DNA of 64,000 bases from NCBI GenBank assembly GCA_002633005.1, contig NMRA01000003.1, positions 2,388,124 to 2,452,123 of the forward strand, read 5' to 3'. The position numbers and the translations under genes are program-made. The DNA is from Phoronis australis (lineage: Eukaryota; Phoronida; Phoronidae). Of the stretch, positions 10,639 through 22,300 are shown piece by piece. Below the pieces are notes generated by a model. It made no database searches. It saw only the letters and a program-made list of their open reading frames with translations, and had not been told where the DNA came from. Each line of letters starts with the position of its first letter. The stretch's first letter is position 1.

Positions 10639-11743
10639 CCGTAATCGTTCGGGTTAACGCCCTGGGCGGTTAAATTGGCGAACCCAAAAAATCGGGGGTG
10701 GGCGGTTAACTAGACATGGGCGCTTAAACGTGAAATTTCAAGAAATCGGGGGGGGGGCGGTTAACTGAACATGGGCGCTTATTACGACAGGCAACCGCCC
10801 TGGGCGGTTAATCTTACCTTATGATCTGAGTCACCACACGTACTAAGCCACATACTGGGATCGCCTAACACTTTGAAAAGAACTTTATCGCCACCAAGTG
10901 CGTACTCTGCGCACTCTAATTAACAAATAGTTTCGAAAATGTAGAGTGTGGTCAAACTCCGAACGCTTGCATAGAAAGTTTGCTACATAATATGGCGCCT
11001 CAGGTGAGACCGATTATTGCGAANNNNNNNNNNNNNNNNNNNNNNNNNNNNNNNNNNNNNNNNNNNNNNNNNNNNNNNNNNNNNNNNNNNNNNNNNNNNN
11101 NNNNNNNNNNNNNNNNNNNNNNNNNNNNNNNNNNNNNNNNNNNNNNNNNNNNNNNNNNNNNNNNNNNNNNNNNNNNNNNNNNNNNNNNNNNNNNNNNNNN
11201 NNNNNNNNNNNNNNNNNNNNNNNNNNNNNNNNNNNNNNNNNNNNNNNNNNNNNNNNNNNNNNNNNNNNNNNNNNNNNNNNNNNNNNNNNNNNNNNNNNNN
11301 NNNNNNNNNNNNNNNNNNNNNNNNNNNNNNNGTGTAGACGCCAGCGCGGTTCCTAAAGTTTGCGAACATGAGAAGAAAAGAAAGTGACAAAGTGTTCAAG
11401 TATTACATTTTGAAGTTAATCGATGACCCGTTACAATAATTTGTTACTGGTATCATAATTCACATTGCTAAACCGCGGTCTCTGAGGCCGTCGTTGCACT
11501 CAATGTTATCATCGATCTTAATCTAAAAGGTCGGGGATTCGCGTTTCCTATTAGCACAGGGCGGTAATCACCAATCGTCAAAAGTAGGGGATGGGCGCTT
11601 AACCGAGAGGTGGGCGCTTAATTGGAAATCTTCAAAAATAGCAGGGGGGCGGTTAACCGAGCAGTGGGCGGTTAAATCGAAAATCCACCTAAAGTAGGGG
11701 TGGGCGGTTAACTGAGCATGGGCGTTAACCCGAACGATTACGG
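10639..11743. mobile_element. TA-flanked TIR element, family T1 (non-autonomous as seen)
   Basis: Perfect 24-bp terminal inverted repeats occupy 10639-10662 (CCGTAATCGTTCGGGTTAAC...) and 11720-11743, and are bordered by TA at 10637-10638 and 11744-11745. Subterminal arrays of GGGCG(G/C)TTAA lie on the plus strand at both ends (10664, 10700, 10718, 10755, 10773, 10802; 11594, 11613, 11647, 11666, 11702). They come in pairs 18-19 bp apart within a unit of about 54 bp. The middle contains an N gap (11024-11331), so a small coding segment inside cannot be ruled out, although the room is too small for a full transposase. A TA duplication is compatible with Tc1/mariner-like integration; the superfamily is unproven. 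Confidence 0.85.
11024..11331. other. Assembly gap (308 N)
   Basis: A run of N inside the T1 element. Open frames drawn across it are meaningless. Confidence 0.99.
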
Positions 11744-11745
11744 TA

Positions 11746-12529
11746 GTTACGATCTCCTTGTGATAAACATTGTACAGTATGTTACAAAAGTATTTGGGTA
11801 AAATTCCGTTTCCCCCCCAGCCATGAAGGCTAATTGTGTTTACCGCAAAAATGATTAGTAATGGCTATTAGGCAGTAAAATTTTGATTACAGAATGGCAT
11901 CCATTCTTAAGTACTTCACATTCAGTACATATAGTGTGCTAATACTGTCCTTCATACTGTGCAAATACAGTTTTTAACAACTAAGTCATCTAATATCTCG
12001 CTAAATCATAGTCATATGAGGGAAATCGCATTGTCATGGTATAATTTCAAGCCAAAATAAACAAAATTTCTCATCAAAACATATTACACATGCATTTTAG
12101 AATAATACATCCGATTTTCAAAACATGCAATCTGTCACTGAAAACACACCCTTGGGTGTACTTTTGAAAAAAATTCCAAAAACACCCATGGTCGTACTTT
12201 TGGTGGTCCTATTTTCTGAAATTCCTGGTACCTTTCTTTTTTCCTAAATATTACTAAAAAAGACATGGTCATGTGACCCAATTAGAGGGAGATTGGTTTA
12301 AAGGTAAAAAATGAAATTCTAAAGAATTACTACTTCAGAAAATGTAAACTTTTTTCTATAGTTTTGTGATGTGATGTTTGGCTACAGGTAAATATGTAGA
12401 TTCATAGATAATACTACGTAGCACCTTAGAAAAATATCCAAGTTTGTCCGACTTCGGAACATCATATCTCAGAAATGGTTTTCCAGATTCCAATGGTACT
12501 TTCAAATGGTAAGCTTTATGCTCTGTTTT
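11746..12529. other. No gene seen
   Basis: AT-rich. A local pair of ACACCC(T/A)(T/G)GG and GTACTTTTG motifs near 12145-12215 suggests a decayed short duplication. Nothing more can be said. Confidence 0.4.
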
Positions 12530-12810
12530 CCAACTCTCTGTTAGGAATTGCTTTTGACGTGTTTACTTCTGCATGAGGGATCATCAAAAATAGGACATTT
12601 GGGATTTTTCTGAAAAAACATTTTTTAAGTCGCATAAAATGAAAATGAAATATTTTAGAAAACTGTAAGAGGTTTTTTGAGGTGTCATCTTAAATATTTA
12701 TATCCAATAAAATTTCATGTTATTGATACAATGGTTTTGCTATCAATGCGTATCTTTTTTGCTAAATTTTATTGGAAAGATACTATCAAGTGACACAGTT
12801 AATGGCAGTT
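12530..12810 (+). repeat. Dispersed repeat, copy 2 (partner at 3440-3720)
   Basis: It shares ordered blocks with 3440-3720, including CTGTTAGGAATT, GCATGAGGGATCATCAAAAA and GCATAAAATGAAA. The relationship is direct, not inverted. Class unknown. Confidence 0.5.
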
Positions 12811-14560
12811 TTGTGCGAATCGAAAGTCGAATTCTGCAGTCTTCATATTTTCAAAAAATATGTACTTTTGTTGAATTAATCTTTAGTTTTGTAAATATTT
12901 GGCTAAATATGCAAATTTATCAATATGGTCCTGCATAACTTTAAAGGTGAAATTTATTGCCACCGTGGAAAGAAAACTTAGGGATAAGTTTGTGAGAGCC
13001 ACATTTTATGTTTGGATTGTCAGTGTTAATGAAGTCAAACTATTTTATGAACACTTAAGGCCAAATAAAATAAAACAATTGTTTCTGAGCCTGTGTCTTT
13101 TGAAAACTGATGTAGTTATGGGGAAAGGGGTGCTGATCGCCACTCAAACCCACACCACTTGGCTTTTTGAGACCCGCTTTTAAACTCAGTCAAACAGAGG
13201 TGATTGCTGCTAAATTGCCAAGACAATTTGTTAAACAAGCTACCACAGATAAGTTTGCTTAGCTTTTGAAAAAGATGCTAAAGTTGATGCAGGCGTGCAC
13301 TTTTTCTTTAAACAGCAGGTTTCAAAACGAGTCATGTTCAGACCAAAAGCTATTTTTTTAACCTAATCTTTCAATGCCCATGCAAAGGTTAGGCAATAAC
13401 ATGTTCAATACGCAATTGCATTTGAGATGAGGAAATAGTAAATGAACTTGATCTTTATTGATCTGTCAGATGTTAGCTTGGACCTTTTGCAAGTTGTTCA
13501 TTCCTCTGCCTATTTCTTGCAATTATCTGGTTTTGAAAGTTCAGTTGTCTAATTAATTACTGTGATTGCTCTGAAGTTGTTTGACCACAGAAGGTACGTT
13601 AAGGAAATGTTTAGATTTTTTTACATTATTCGTGCTTCTAAAACCCACTACAAAGGCTGTTAATTGAAGACGGAAGGCATGCTTGCCTAATTATTAACCT
13701 CGCTGTTATGAGCTGGGTTATGATTTATTGGTATGTCCGGTTTTACATTAAATTTGAAACTAATGCACTATTAATTGGGGGATAATTATGTAATGACAGT
13801 CACTATGGGCCATGCATGCTATGTCTACTGACTGTGTACACAAGAATCATTTCAGGTCAGGTGTTTGTATTGCTGACAGACTAGAACTCATTGTCCAATG
13901 TCTGACAACACCCAAGGGTCGTTAAATTTACATTAATGGTGAGAAAATGCAGAATTCAACTCATAACCCTTGCTTCCTTCACAGTCCAACACTTTGCTTG
14001 CTGTGAAAACCTTAGTCCGTAAATGACGCTTGAGTATTCTAGTCGTATTTAGCTAGTAAATGTCTGGCAGATAACGGTGAGAATTGGCGATTTGCCATAG
14101 AAATCACAAAAAACTACCGATTTTATTAGTTTATAGGTCAGTTCAAAGCTAATAAATGAAGAAGTCATGTCCCATCCGACAACAATTATCTCTCAAACGG
14201 GTTTTTCATCTGTAAAACTAATCCTGTCTCTTCAGAATACATCGTTACAGACAGACACAAGAGTTAACCAAAAAGGAAAACAATAATAAGCATAACAGGC
14301 TATGACGTTAATGGTTGTAGTTTCGGATGAGCGTCATGTCCGGTGAAGCCCTCATTAAGTTGGCTAGGATGCCATTTATCAGCAACGGTAGGGGTGTTCA
14401 TAAGTTTATGATGGAAATCATTTCTGCACAGTACTGTTTGGGTACAAGTCGTTAATGACGGGACTAATGACAGTTGTCTCGATTATTATTGGCTGTGATG
14501 GATTCATCATTATGTGCAAACAGTTCAGGATGTGTTTTACATTTGTAAATTAATTTATTA
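12811..14560. other. No gene seen
   Basis: The frame at 12899-13183 has no recognisable motif. The interval is otherwise unique-looking AT-rich DNA. Confidence 0.45.
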
Positions 14561-14564
14561 TTAT

Positions 14565-16265
14565 ACGCCCTCATATTTATATTTGGACGCATTATACCGT
14601 CATCTCCGTCCGTCCGGCGTGCGCTGCTCTATCTCCAAAACCCCTTAATTTATGTTCATGAAATTTTGCACATGTGTTCCTTCCATGGATGGGATGGCAT
14701 GTGCGAACTTTCGGACGGATTCGAGTACCAGTGTGCCCCGTAGTGGCAATTTCAGTTTTTTACATTTACCTCTGTATCTTCAAAAGTCCTCAACGGATTT
14801 TCATAAAATTGAGTATGTAGGCACCTATTAGTGAGATGATGCTATCCTCCCATTTTCGGATGGATGCGACGTAGTTTGCGCTACCGAGTGGCCTTTTTTA
14901 CTGTTTTCGAGTCTGTTTTTTGCGTCCACCCCTCTATCAACCAAACCGCTCAAAGAATGATTTTGAAAATTGGCATGTACGTTCTTACTATGAAGTGGAT
15001 GACTGATGATGATTTTCCGAGGACTTCGAGTACTGTGGCGCCTCCTAGTGGCGTTTTGTTTTTTTGCGCCTATGCCTATATCTCCTAAACCATTTGCAGG
15101 GTCTTTACTAAATTTAGGAAGTGTATTCATATGAATGTTAACAACGGACGACGACTTCGACTTTTGGACAGGTCTGATTACTAGTAGCAATTTTGTTTTT
15201 TTTTACGTTTACCTCTCTATCTTTAAAGGTTCTCAACGTATTTTCATAAAATTTGGCGTAGAGGCATCTGATAATTAGGTGATGCTATCTCTTCGTTTTC
15301 AGATGGATTCGACGTAGTTTGCGCCACTTAGTGGCTATTTTTACTGTTTTCGAGTCTATTTTTTGGCGTCCACTTGTCTATCAACCAAACTGCTTTCAGG
15401 ATAATTGTGAAAATTGGCATGTATGTTTTTACTATGAAGTGGACGGCTGACGCTGATTTTCTGACGACTTCCACTACTGTGGTGCCTCATAGTGGCAGTT
15501 CTATATTTTTTGCATTCATGACTACTCCTAAACCGTTTGCAGGATCTTTACTTAAACTTAGCAAGTGTATTTATGTGTTCTTGACAACGAACAACGACTT
15601 TCGGACGGAGCTGACTTCTGATGCCCCCTGGTGACAATTTTAGTTTTTCACGTTTAACTCTGTATTTTGAAAGGTCCTCAACAGATTTTCATAGAATTTT
15701 AAATATAGGCATCTATTGGTGAGGTGACGCTATCCTCCTGTTTTTGGATGGAATTGAGGTATTTTGTGCCACCTGGTGGCCATTTTTGCTGTTTTTGAAT
15801 CTTGTTTGTGGCGTCCACCCTTCTATCAACCAAATCATTCTAGGAATGGTTTTAAAAATTATCATATATGTTCTCAGTGTGAAGGGGACGTTTGATTATG
15901 GTGGCTGACTACCGTGGGGCCTCCTAGTGGTAGTTTTGTGCCCATAGCTGTATCTCCTAAACCCACTGCAGGATCCTTATTGAATTTAGTAAGTGTATGA
16001 AGATAACAAAAGACAACAAGGACTTTCAGGTGGATCCAACAGACGCTGTGCACACAAGTGGCAATTTCATTTTATTCTGGTTTCCTTTGTTTCTCTGAAG
16101 TTCCTTGACTCAGTTTTATGAAATATGGCATGTTTTTGGATGGATTGTACGTTTTTGCGCCATCTAGTGGCCATTTTTATGATACAATTAAATAACCCTA
16201 AAACCACACCGTTTGCGATGCATTCGTGGGCACATTTCAACACGTGCTTGTTTCTGTCAGGTGCA
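14565..16265 (+). mobile_element. Family P repeat, copy 2 (long, 1.7 kb)
   Basis: It begins with the diverged terminal near-palindrome ATACGCCCTCATATTTATAT... and a CGTCCGTCCGG run. It ends with GTGGGCACAT (16226-16235) followed by TTTCAAC, as in copy 1. The interior has about ten modules of 110-160 bp that alternate between two sub-types. One carries TCTATCAACCAAACCG and GAAAATTGGCATGTA. The other carries TCTCCTAAACC and TTTACTAAATTTAG. It is longer than copy 1 by about two extra module pairs, so copies differ by module number. Frames such as 14828-15190 (minus) are by-products of the repeat. No protein is inferred. Confidence 0.75.
14733..16173 (-). promoter_or_regulatory. Periodic array of CTCF-core-like motifs in family P copy 2
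   Basis: Motifs start at 14733, 14877, 15036, 15320, 15480, 15621, 15765, 15915, 16047 and 16156, with a decayed one near 15177. All have the same orientation. The best are TGTGCCACCTGGTGGCCA (15765-15782), TGCGCCACTTAGTGGCTA (15320-15337) and TGCGCCATCTAGTGGCCA (16156-16173). Adjacent spacings are mostly 132-160 bp; the last is 109. On the minus strand the best sites approximate CCASYAGRKGGC. Function is inferred from motif similarity alone. Confidence 0.45.
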
Positions 16266-16279
16266 TCAATGACCTCCAA

Positions 16280-17620
16280 TAATGCGAGGAATTATAATTA
16301 AAAATGCAAGTTAATGATTATGGTGTTGAATCTATTGTCAGTTTTTTAACAATGTTTGTGGTTTGTTAAACCATATAATTAACTGAAACAATTCTTAATG
16401 CTTGACTTGGCAAACATAGCGTTTTGTGAATGTAAGCAGATAATCGTAACATGTATTAATTTCCTGAGTGAGTAGGTTTCTTATAAATTCCCGGTAATTG
16501 AAAATGTTATGATGTGTAAGACAACAGAAATACAGGGTGACCCCCAAAAAGTGTTATCCACATTTTCGCGTCTTAAAATGTATTTTTAACGAAATCAATA
16601 CCAGACTTTATAATCAAAATTATTATGTAGAATAGATAAGATTACATTTCTACCAAAAATAATGGTTCATTACCATTTTAATGCCTGTTTTGCCAGCACA
16701 CATGTAGGCAGCATAACATTTTTATGGCTATGTAAACTCAAATAACAATGTCTGTTGAGGTACAGTATGTCATGTCACCTTGTAATTGTGTGTTAGACAA
16801 ACCTTTGTGCTCTTCATGATGCGCAGCCTGGGTAGCCATGTCAAAACATGGCATTACTGACCCTTGTTAGTTTGAGGATACCAATGGCCAATTTTGGTAA
16901 TGGTCAATTCTGAATAATTATCTTGCAGTGTTTGGGAAGTTTTGGGAAGTATTTGCTGAGGAAAGGGGGTAATAAAAGGCTATTGAGCAATGGTTTCATA
17001 GCATGGGGTCACTCTTCTAACAACTAATGTGACACTGACAGAGATTTGTGAAAGATATGACTTAGAATGGACTGCACACTCTCTTGGTTTGAACCTGCTT
17101 AATGTCTATTTATGAAGGTAAAAAATGAGAAAAATTACCTACAATAAGACATTTAGTTAGTGATCATTGGCCTGAACTGCAGGCTTGAAACGTCATGCTC
17201 AACTAACAAAATGTCTCCTAGTAGTAGTTTTGATTCATGACTAAGTTTGGTGGTTTTCTGTTCAGAAATAATTATTTAACAAGCAAAAGGAGGGTAACAT
17301 CTTTCGGATCACCTTGTAGTTTGTGTCTGCACAAGTATCAGTTAGAAATTAATGTTACATTTCCTAATACAATCGTTCTTTTAATATTCCTTACGGTGTT
17401 AACACTTGTCTTTTATTGCCAACATGAACGTTGAAACAATTAACGACTCAAGAAAACAATTCGGATCTTTTGTTGTTGACCAAGCCTAAATCTGGAGATT
17501 CAAAAATGTACTTAGTGTCAGTGACTTAAGAGTTGCAAGTTCATTTGGCAACTATTCCAGATGGAATGAGCATGGGGTTTGCTTTTGCTTTTGATTCCTT
17601 TCATCATTGACAGCTAAAAG
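16280..17620. other. No gene seen; one mariner-like terminus
   Basis: TACAGGGTGACCCCCAAAAA at 16531-16550 resembles the terminal sequence of some mariner elements (TA then CAGGGTG...CAAAAAGT). I found no opposing copy or transposase remnant nearby, so it could be a solo decayed end or chance. Confidence 0.3.
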
Positions 17621-17873
17621 ACAGCAGTTAAGAGCTCATTGTATTAACAGCAGCAGTTAAGAATTCATCGTATAAAATCAAAAGTTAAGAAGTCGTTGTA
17701 TGTAAACGACAAAAGTTAAGAATTCATCATATAAGCAGCCAAAGTTACGAATTCATCATATAAACAGCAAAAGTTAAGAATTCATCGTATAAACAGCAAA
17801 AGTTAAGAATTCATCGTATAAACAGCAAAAGTTAAGAATTCATCGTATAAACAGCAAAAGTTAAGAATTCATC
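17621..17873 (+). repeat. 29-bp minisatellite, about 9 copies
   Basis: The unit is ACAGCAAAAGTTAAGAATTC followed by ATCGTATAA. The first four or five copies are diverged and the last four nearly identical, so the array has been homogenised or expanded from its right side. Each good unit holds one GAATTC. Confidence 0.9.
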
Positions 17874-17879
17874 ATCAAC

Positions 17880-19279
17880 TGCTAAACAGCAGTGTCCCTC
17901 TTGTGGCATTCTGAAACCTGAAGCAGGTATTTCTTGGAATACTGTAGTTACAAGCCAGATGTGGCCAAATGTCTTACATTTCCCTTAGACAGGAAACACT
18001 TTAGGGAACTAATGCAGCCACAGAACTTAACTTGTTTCCTCTCCTGTAGGCTGACAGATGTAATCACCTCCCTCATCCTCCTAATTAGGAATGACATTAT
18101 TTTTTAAAAGGTGTATCTAGACGTTTAAGGTGTTGCACTTGTTTTTCTCTTAACCATGGTGTTAAAAGTACATGATGGTTTAACAAACTTTTGTGGAGTG
18201 AACTCTACTCGCTGGTTGAGATCTGCACCATTATGAATCATCAATAGAATCCAATTTCAATGTCAACTTTTTGACATGATGTTTTTTCATTATGAACTGA
18301 ATTTTGTTTTCCATTAACTGACGATTATCAAGAAGTGCTTCAAAATGTTTTGTGCGCCCGAAGAGCGCTAGCCACATTACTCAGTTTGACAGGCTCAGCC
18401 ATAGATCCTTATTGAAAGTGCATATTATACTGTACTTTTTATGCCAGTCTCCAAATTTTACTTGAAGTTAGCATGTTTGCCATTTTATAGGCACCGTGGG
18501 TGTATGAGTTGGTCAGATCAAATTTGGGTCCCAATTATAAGTATTACAAGGTTACTTAATGACTACTGGAAATGTTGTTTTTATAATGCTATTCCTGCAG
18601 ACATGAAGTGTTCCTTAAATTTTCTGTTACAGACTTGGAATTTTTTTAAAATTATGAACATCTCATTGAGTCAATTTAAAGGAGCAAATCCAAACACCTC
18701 CAGTTCATCAGATTTTAGTGTATGTGAACTTACCTTGCTACAAGCGGGAATCTGTAGGCTGTCATTTTAGTTTGAACCGCAATTCTTTTATCATGTAAAT
18801 AATAACCAATATTCAAGTGTCATTTTTCAGTTTTAAGTAGTCCCTTTTTCATCAGTAAATGTGCCCCTGTGCACCTGTCATATTCTAGTTTTAACTTGTC
18901 CTTTCATCTTCAAGTCGTATTCATCAAAATTCAGTTTTAACTAGGTCTGCATGGCATGAATTAATGAAGTCATATCCATCATGCTCACAGCCCATTGTGC
19001 AATACGAGTGTTTTTATTTCATTTACCCTTATGCTATTCAAGTGTTCAGAACTGTGATAGGAACTGTGACTGGCAGTTCCACAATTAACCTGATGATGTT
19101 CTTACCCTGTGGGGCACTTATGGCCAGTAATTACGCAGCATGGATCCCAGGGAATTCGAGATGCCAACTAAAATTACTTCGAACCGAAATGCCGTCATAT
19201 TTGACAAAATTTACCTCGTATTTGTCCGTCACATTTCGGTTTTCAGCTTGTATTGTTGCTATGTACACATAGTCAATAA
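17880..19279. other. No gene seen
   Basis: The 109-codon frame at 18441-18770 has no recognisable domain. Single copies of a CAGTTTTAACTAG-like motif occur at about 18826, 18884 and 18930, upstream of the 21-bp array. Confidence 0.4.
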
Positions 19280-19342
19280 ATTCAGTTTTAACTAGTTGAG
19301 ATTCAGTTTTAACTAGTTGAGATTCAGTTTTAACTAGTTGAG
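19280..19342 (+). repeat. 21-bp tandem repeat, 3 identical copies
   Basis: Three perfect units beginning ATTCAGTTTTAACTAGTTGA at 19280, 19301 and 19322. Confidence 0.95.
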
Positions 19343-22300
19343 TTCGTCCAGCGTAAATGTACTCATATTCTGCAGTCTGTAGTCTGTTACAGTTTCAACC
19401 AATTTGTTGTTAAGAACTAAGAACGTGCATGATCCGTTACACATTTGGGTCTCATTCTCGAGCGGGGGGAGGGGGTAATCTGGCAATACAATTTCTATTT
19501 TTTATGAATCGTTCTGCTGCACTTCCTGTTTGGTAATTAGTTTGAGAAATTTCGTGTTTGGAATTAAACGATATTCACATAGAACAGTGCATTCTGACTG
19601 TTTGTTTTATTATACGTTTGTAGAAATATGGGCTAAGCTGTACAAGAAGACAGTTTACATATAATCATTAAGATGCTAATAAGAGATAAAATATTAGTGG
19701 CTGTTCGCTGAAAAAAAATCTGTATAAATCTTTTTGTTGTCTGACAAGTCTACCAATTTTAAAAAGAATCAGTAACATGATGCATTTTATTCCCCCATTG
19801 GTAGTCAATGCATATTGCTGTGTTAGGCCAGTGGCCTTATACAAGAAATAAACTTCAATATTATAAATAATCAACAACACCTACAGTGATATTTGAAACA
19901 CCAAGGTGGAAGTAATTAGGTGACTACTTGCTCAGGCTCAGCTAGGAACCACTTCTGGTTCCTGGGTTTCAGTCATAGGGGTGTCTTATCCTTTTTGTCC
20001 CAAATTTGCCATTAGGTGTAGGGTGTGCAGAGTGGACGCTTGGCTGAACAGGGGCAAGTTGGCCTACTATCAGTATAACTGTGATTTCATGGCAACCTTA
20101 CTGATTTTTGTTGAATAAACAAGTATTTAACAGTCTTACCAAATCACATTTGATTTCATATAAGTCTTAGACAAACACTTTGCACTCCACACCCGGCTTT
20201 TTTGTTACCTGTAACACACGTGTGCAAAATCTTGCTTTTCTGCACACAAGAGGTGTTAACAAGTTGAAATAACAGAGGTTGCAGACGACTGACTGATTTC
20301 CATTTTTGAAAAAATTGCATCATTGAAGCTGTAGTAAAATTTCCTCAATTTTGTTTAGTTAAATTAGTGTTCGTCAAGAAATCACACCTTCCAGAGATGT
20401 GCTTCCAACATTGAGTTGTGGGGTGTCGATCATGGGTACACATTTTCGTAAGCCGAGTGAGTTGTCCTCTATCGCTTGTAAAATTCTAGTCTCTTGATTG
20501 ATTTGTCCTTAGGTGACAACATTCGAAAGGCCAGTTTCATTACATTGAGTAAGCTATTCCAGAAATACTACAGAATTTGTTTGGAGGTATAAATCTAAAA
20601 TGGTGTCTAAAAGGGGTGCACCTATGCTAATGTTCTAGGGTAACTCCTAGCGTGGACACGACTTTGCATGATTGCCACATGTATCAGACCTATATGCAGA
20701 ATTTTCAGATGAGAAGTGTGACATTAACTTGTAATACAAGGCATCAATAGCAATGCTTAGCCACCATATCTTCTTTTGACGACGTTTTGTGCTTCCCTTT
20801 TTCGTAGGTTCTTCTTTTGCCGAACTATTTTGAGTGGACTCGGGAAATGTCCTTGATTTTCATAGTATGTTGTTTGTCAGTTTGTGGTCTCGCCACCAGA
20901 TGTCTGCATTTTGGTTACCATTTAAATATGAAGTCTTGTGTCTGTGATCTGTTTTACAAATCTTCATCAACTTGTGTAACCAAACTGGTGTTTTGGCATA
21001 ATAGCACTCTTTTGCCTCACCACATGAAAGGTGGCCATCAGGTCTATGGCATCAGTGGATTCATCAATCACTGGCAGGAAGCGCAAGTCTGCAGCAACCC
21101 TAAACTGACCAAATACTGACCACCAAGAGAGAGAAAATGTTGACATAGTAGACAACAGTCACTGTGATGCTTTAACATCTATTAATCTAACAAGAGCAAC
21201 AGGAAGGATCTAGTCATAGTTGACCACTGTGATGTTTAAAATATATCTTTTAACCTAACAAAAGCAGCAGGAACTACTGAATGTTCCCATAGTAGATGAC
21301 AGTTAAAGTCCTTGTCTCAAAATGCCAATGTGGTTCTAGTATCCGAAAATACTTACTAAATAAAATCTTATTTTCGATACCCTTTCTTTATATTCTTTTC
21401 GCCTTTCGTGCCAAAAGCGATTTTTTAACAATATTTGACCCTTCACTGTGAGCGTATAATTACTGGCTGTCATCGGTTATTTCCGTACCCATATTTCCGG
21501 CTCGTCAGTTCAGGAACTTGTCCTGAACGCCGCCATTTTTCCCTTGTAACTGAATGTGCTATCGCTTGCTCGAAAAGTCTTCATTATTTTGTTTTATTAG
21601 TAATATCTCGTGATTAGTTTGCATATGTAGTGTAGTTATAGTTTGTAGTTAGTGGTCGTTGAATTTTTTTGGAATGTTACGTGTACTTATTATGTTAAAA
21701 TAGCATTGGTGTTCAGTTCCTTATGTAGGGCGGTGAATTGACGTAGAAACCAAGTCGAACCATGTTTTTTTTTTTTTTTTTTTTTCGTTTTGAAAAAGTA
21801 CTTTGCTATCATCGGAAAGGTAGTGCATTCTACTCAGTAAAAATCAAAAAAGTATCAAAATCGGGGCAAGCAGTGTAAAGTTATTGCAATTTTTGTGGCG
21901 AAATTTGGGTCACTTTGTTTGGATCTCGTCGGCCATATTGGAGGACAGCGGGATAAGTTACGAGTTTAAAACTTTGTGTAAATTGTTTTGGCCAATAATT
22001 TACGGTGAAATTTAGTGAGACATATCTTTACTTACTATTCCGCACGATTCAACAGTTTTCACCAAATTTCAGCCTCGCAGTTGTTAGTTATTAAGTGATA
22101 AATGTGGTCACAATTCCCGTTGGACAACATGGCGACTTTTGCTGAACTGGAAGGCATGTTCAACCTGTTATTTTGTAATTTGTGAAGATTTACCGTTGGT
22201 ACATTTCGACAGACGTTGCTACAAAAAAGGAACTTTGTTCAATTTTCATGTTTTTTGGTACAAAAATATAAGATATATTCGAATTATTTTACTACCCATT

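Noticed and set aside
10980-11399. Long open frames on both strands spanning the N run
   Set aside because: They exist only because N cannot encode a stop; the sequence on either side belongs to a TIR element.
14828-15190. 120-codon minus frame in family P
   Set aside because: Covers repeat modules and is not kept in the other copies.
16531-16559. Mariner-like terminus beginning TACAGGGTGACC
   Set aside because: No partner end or transposase remnant within reach; kept only as a remark on that interval.
20967-21155. Minus-strand frame with a VIDESTDAIDLMATF-like phrase that looked faintly like a transposase or gene relic
   Set aside because: Too short to assign, no flanking conserved frame and no family I can name.
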